This document shows positions 61,974 through 64,000 of a DNA stretch of 64,000 bases, piece after piece (within the stretch, counting starts at the first letter, position 1; the number at the start of each line of letters is the position of its first letter). The notes under the pieces were generated by a model. That model saw only the letters and a program-made list of their open reading frames with translations, did no database searches and was not told the DNA's origin. Source of the stretch: Flavobacterium lutivivi (GTDB taxonomy: Bacteria; Bacteroidota; Bacteroidia; Flavobacteriales; Flavobacteriaceae); assembly GCF_014642275.1 (NCBI RefSeq), contig NZ_BMIM01000004.1, positions 62,001 through 126,000 of the forward strand, given 5' to 3'. Both the position numbers and the translations under genes were made by a program.

Positions 61974-63332
61974 ATGGCCGATAAATTATTCAACGAATTT
62001 GAACACATTTCTTCCAAACAATGGAAACAACAAATTCAGTATGAACTAAAAGGTGCTGATTATAACGAAACACTTGTTTGGGAAAGTTTAGAAGGAATAA
62101 AAGTTAAACCTTTTTATCATAATGATGAATTTGAAAAAAAATATACTTCAAATTCAACTTCTAATAACTACCATATTTTGCAAAACATCTTTGTTCACGA
62201 TGTTTTAAAGTCTAACAAAAGAGCTCTAGAAGTCCTCAATCGTGGAGCAGAAAGCATACGTTTTACAATTGAAAACGAAACTATTTCCGTTGAGGAATTA
62301 ATGCAAAATCTTCCTCTAGAAAAAGTTAGCTACTTTTTTTATTTACCTTTTCTATCAATCGATTTCGTAAAAAAAATCAATGATTTTGCTACGAAAAACA
62401 AGGCAAATTTTATCATTCAACTAGACCCAATTGGACAACTTTGCAAAGATGGAAACTGGTTTGAAAACCTAGATAAAGATTTTGAAAAACTTAATAAAAT
62501 TACAAGCTCTTCAAATATTTCTTTCTTGAATATCAGTTCAGGAATATTTCAAAATGCTGGTGCGAATATGGTACAGCAACTTGCCTATACGTTGGCTCAA
62601 GTAAATGAATATTTCAACAGAATAACAACTATAAATCAACCTGTTACGATAGAAGTTTCCATTGGAACAAATTACTTTTTTGAAATTGCCAAACTTCGTG
62701 CGTTGCGTTTATTATTCAATACTCTAGCAACAGAATACAATCATAACGTTGAATGCAATATTATCGCAACACCAACTCGAAGGGACAAAACGCTTTACGA
62801 TTACAACGTAAATATGCTTCGCACTACTACCGAATGCATGAGCGCAATATTGGGTAATGCAGATTATGTAGCCAACTTGCCTTATGACTCATTGTATCAT
62901 AAAGACAATGAATTTGGCGATAGAATTGCTCGCAATCAATTGTTGGTCTTAAAACACGAAAGCTATTTTGACAAAGTTCAAAATCCTGCCGATGGAGCAT
63001 ATTACATCGAAACGTTAACCCAACAATTGGCTGAAAAAGCATTGGAATTATTCAAAGATATTGAAGCAAATGGTGGATTAATCACTCAACTTATCGAAGG
63101 AACTATTCAACGAAAAATAAGCGAAAGTGCAACCAAAGAACAAGAACTATTTGATAACGGAAAAGAAATTCTATTGGGAACAAACAAATATCCAAACAAG
63201 AACGATAGAATGAAGGATGATTTGGAACTGTATCCATTTGTAAAGCAAAATCCTAGAAAGACTTTGATTGTACCAATCATAGAAAAACGATTAGCCGAAA
63301 AATTGGAACAAGAACGATTGGCTTCGGAATAA
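61974..63332 (+). CDS. mutA: methylmalonyl-CoA mutase small subunit
   Basis: A 452-aa protein of the small (beta) subunit type: starts ADKLFNEFEHISSKQWKQQI, with VWESLEGIKVKPFYH, GGFIQ-less TIM-barrel stretches and DYNVNMLRTTTECMSAILGNADYVANLPYDSL (in parts), and NPADGAYYIETLTQQLAEKALELF (in parts). It lacks the C-terminal B12-binding domain with DxHxxG, as expected for this subunit. I chose ATG 61974; the upstream in-frame ATG at 61914 lies in the previous gene. The large subunit starts at 63877, after a toxin-antitoxin pair. Confidence 0.93.
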   Translation: MADKLFNEFEHISSKQWKQQIQYELKGADYNETLVWESLEGIKVKPFYHNDEFEKKYTSNSTSNNYHILQNIFVHDVLKSNKRALEVLNRGAESIRFTIENETISVEELMQNLPLEKVSYFFYLPFLSIDFVKKINDFATKNKANFIIQLDPIGQLCKDGNWFENLDKDFEKLNKITSSSNISFLNISSGIFQNAGANMVQQLAYTLAQVNEYFNRITTINQPVTIEVSIGTNYFFEIAKLRALRLLFNTLATEYNHNVECNIIATPTRRDKTLYDYNVNMLRTTTECMSAILGNADYVANLPYDSLYHKDNEFGDRIARNQLLVLKHESYFDKVQNPADGAYYIETLTQQLAEKALELFKDIEANGGLITQLIEGTIQRKISESATKEQELFDNGKEILLGTNKYPNKNDRMKDDLELYPFVKQNPRKTLIVPIIEKRLAEKLEQERLASE

Positions 63333-63357
63333 TTCTTAACTTTAACAAAAAGAAACT

Positions 63358-63594
63358 ATGGAAGCAATAAGACAAACTGTAAAAGTTAAAAATCATCAAA
63401 TAAATATTGTTTTGCCTGATGAATTCGATGCTGATTTTGTAGATGTTATTATTTTACCATCTCAAAACAATGAGTATTCAATTCCCCAATGGCAAATTGA
63501 TGAAGTTAGAGAAAGAACTGAAAAATATCTAAAAAATCCTGAAAACGTAACTGATATTGAAGATTTTTTAAAAGAAATTGATAATGATTTATAA
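63358..63594 (+). CDS. putative antitoxin of ParE/RelE-type pair
   Basis: A 78-aa protein, start ATG 63358. The N-terminal TVKVKNHQINIVLPDEFDADFVDVIILPS is a short beta region, and the second half (WQIDEVRERTEKYLKNPENVTDIEDFLKEIDNDL in parts) is an acidic helix of the type that wraps RelE/ParE toxins. It lacks a clear ribbon-helix-helix. Its end overlaps the toxin start by 11 bp. Typing as antitoxin rests on this and on its place before the toxin gene. Confidence 0.75.
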   Translation: MEAIRQTVKVKNHQINIVLPDEFDADFVDVIILPSQNNEYSIPQWQIDEVRERTEKYLKNPENVTDIEDFLKEIDNDL

Positions 63595-63874
63595 AATCGT
63601 AATTATTGATGAAGCTAAAATTGATTATAAAGAATCATTAAATTGGTATAAAGATATTAATCCAAAATTAGCACAACGATTCAATTTATCATTTAAAGAA
63701 TGTCTAACATTAATAAAAAGAAATCCAAATCATTTTCAAGTACGTTATGACGATGTTAGGTTAATCATGTTTACTAATTTTCCATATCTTATACATTTCA
63801 CAGTTTCTGACAACTTAATAGTTATCAAAGCAATTTATCATTCATCAAGAGATAGCAAACTAAACATCTTTTAA
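63584..63874 (+). CDS. RelE/ParE-family toxin
   Basis: A 96-aa protein: IYKIVIIDEAKIDYKESLNWYKDINPKLAQRF (in parts), then FKECLTLIKRNPNHFQVRYDDVRLIMFTNFPYLIHFTV and the final VIKAIYHSSRDS. This is the ParE/RelE fold with the terminal HSSRD that many YoeB/ParE-like members carry. I chose ATG 63584; TTG 63578 would add two residues. The pair stands between mutA and the large mutase subunit gene. Confidence 0.88.
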   Translation: MIYKIVIIDEAKIDYKESLNWYKDINPKLAQRFNLSFKECLTLIKRNPNHFQVRYDDVRLIMFTNFPYLIHFTVSDNLIVIKAIYHSSRDSKLNIF

Positions 63875-63876
63875 TT

Positions 63877-64000
63877 TTGAGAAAAAATATACAACACATA
63901 AAATTAAACGAACAAGTTTCAAAAGCTGAAACCTTAAACCTGGAACCAACTTTCCACACAGCCGAAGGCATTGAGGTAAAAAATTCTTATTCAGAAAAAG
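63877..64000 (+). CDS. methylmalonyl-CoA mutase large subunit (start; runs off the window)
   Basis: The first 41 codons of a frame that starts at TTG 63877 and is open to the end. It begins RKNIQHIKLNEQVSKAE and continues PTFHTAEGIEVKNSYSEK, which matches the N-terminus of the large (alpha) subunit of flavobacterial methylmalonyl-CoA mutase, whose substrate-binding TIM barrel follows. No ATG is available nearby. The start lies 2 bp after the toxin stop codon. The catalytic and B12-binding parts are outside the window. Confidence 0.72.
   Translation, partial: MRKNIQHIKLNEQVSKAETLNLEPTFHTAEGIEVKNSYSEK

Overview
The window is a stretch of chromosome from a member of the Bacteroidota, most likely Flavobacteriaceae and close to Flavobacterium. 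The evidence is very low GC, starts with little or no Shine-Dalgarno signal, promoters of the TTG-N19..22-TAnnTTTG type, a secreted protein with a type IX secretion (T9SS) C-terminal sorting domain, and a gene set (two Fe-S proteins beside an MCE protein, TamB divergent from TsaD, GIN-domain proteins behind a PspC protein, a two-subunit methylmalonyl-CoA mutase) that is familiar from that family. There is one tRNA gene (Pro, anticodon TGG). I see no rRNA, CRISPR array, prophage, transposase or integrase.

Layout. 1-6274 (minus): amidase, MCE/MlaD-like protein, membrane Fe-S oxidoreductase, HAD-like protein, CCG-domain Fe-S protein, a small conserved protein and a truncated GH3 lipoprotein. 6411-9571 (plus): LptD-like protein and RidA. 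9600-16650 (plus): an accessory island of short genes separated by copies of one repeat of about 80-130 bp. 16658-24725 (minus): methylglyoxal synthase, BadF-type sugar kinase, GAPDH, phosphofructokinase and a 1507-aa TamB-like protein. 24823-30152 (plus): TsaD, RsmE, DUF4159, AI-2E-type permease, a methyltransferase and a small secreted protein. 30149-31132 (minus): D-Ala-D-Ala dipeptidase and rhodanese. 31285-38480 (plus): a MarR-nitroreductase-YceI unit, a glutamine amidotransferase, and a TetR-TolC-HlyD-MFS efflux operon. 38575-42432: a coiled-coil protein, YaaA, an interrupted cysteine-rich gene behind an isolated relative of the island repeat, and serine dehydratase. 42449-49406: a CotH/T9SS protein, then a potassium cluster on the minus strand (porin-like protein, Kup, KdpE-like regulator, short KdpD-like kinase). 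49495-55183 (minus): ABC exporter, DnaJ-GrpE, a TIGR01777 epimerase and a DUF4442 protein. 55373-59609 (plus): DUF4870, PadR, PspC and two GIN-domain proteins. 59657-60840 (minus): thioredoxin reductase and tRNA-Pro. 60999-64000 (plus): uridine kinase, DivIC/FtsB-like protein, methylmalonyl-CoA mutase small subunit, a toxin-antitoxin pair, and the start of the large mutase subunit.

The most unusual part is the island at 9.6-16.65 kb. Nine or ten short plus-strand genes (DUF2806; a two-gene module of an unknown protein and a nitrilase-fold protein; a small membrane protein; ParDE; a short tyrosine phosphatase; three unknowns) are each followed by the same non-coding repeat. Several copies are bounded by the complementary ends GCTAA(C/T) and GTTAGC. 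This is the plan of an integron cassette array, but no integrase is present and the ends only approximate the attC consensus, so the mechanism is inference. A diverged copy of the same repeat precedes the broken gene at 39.9 kb.

Other points of interest are a toxin-antitoxin pair between the two methylmalonyl-CoA mutase genes, a KdpDE-like pair next to Kup rather than KdpABC, palindromic operators at the marR, tetR and parD genes, a TGTCA direct repeat at the grpE promoter, a DnaJ with half the usual zinc motifs, and a plus-strand promoter/terminator pair with no gene between them.
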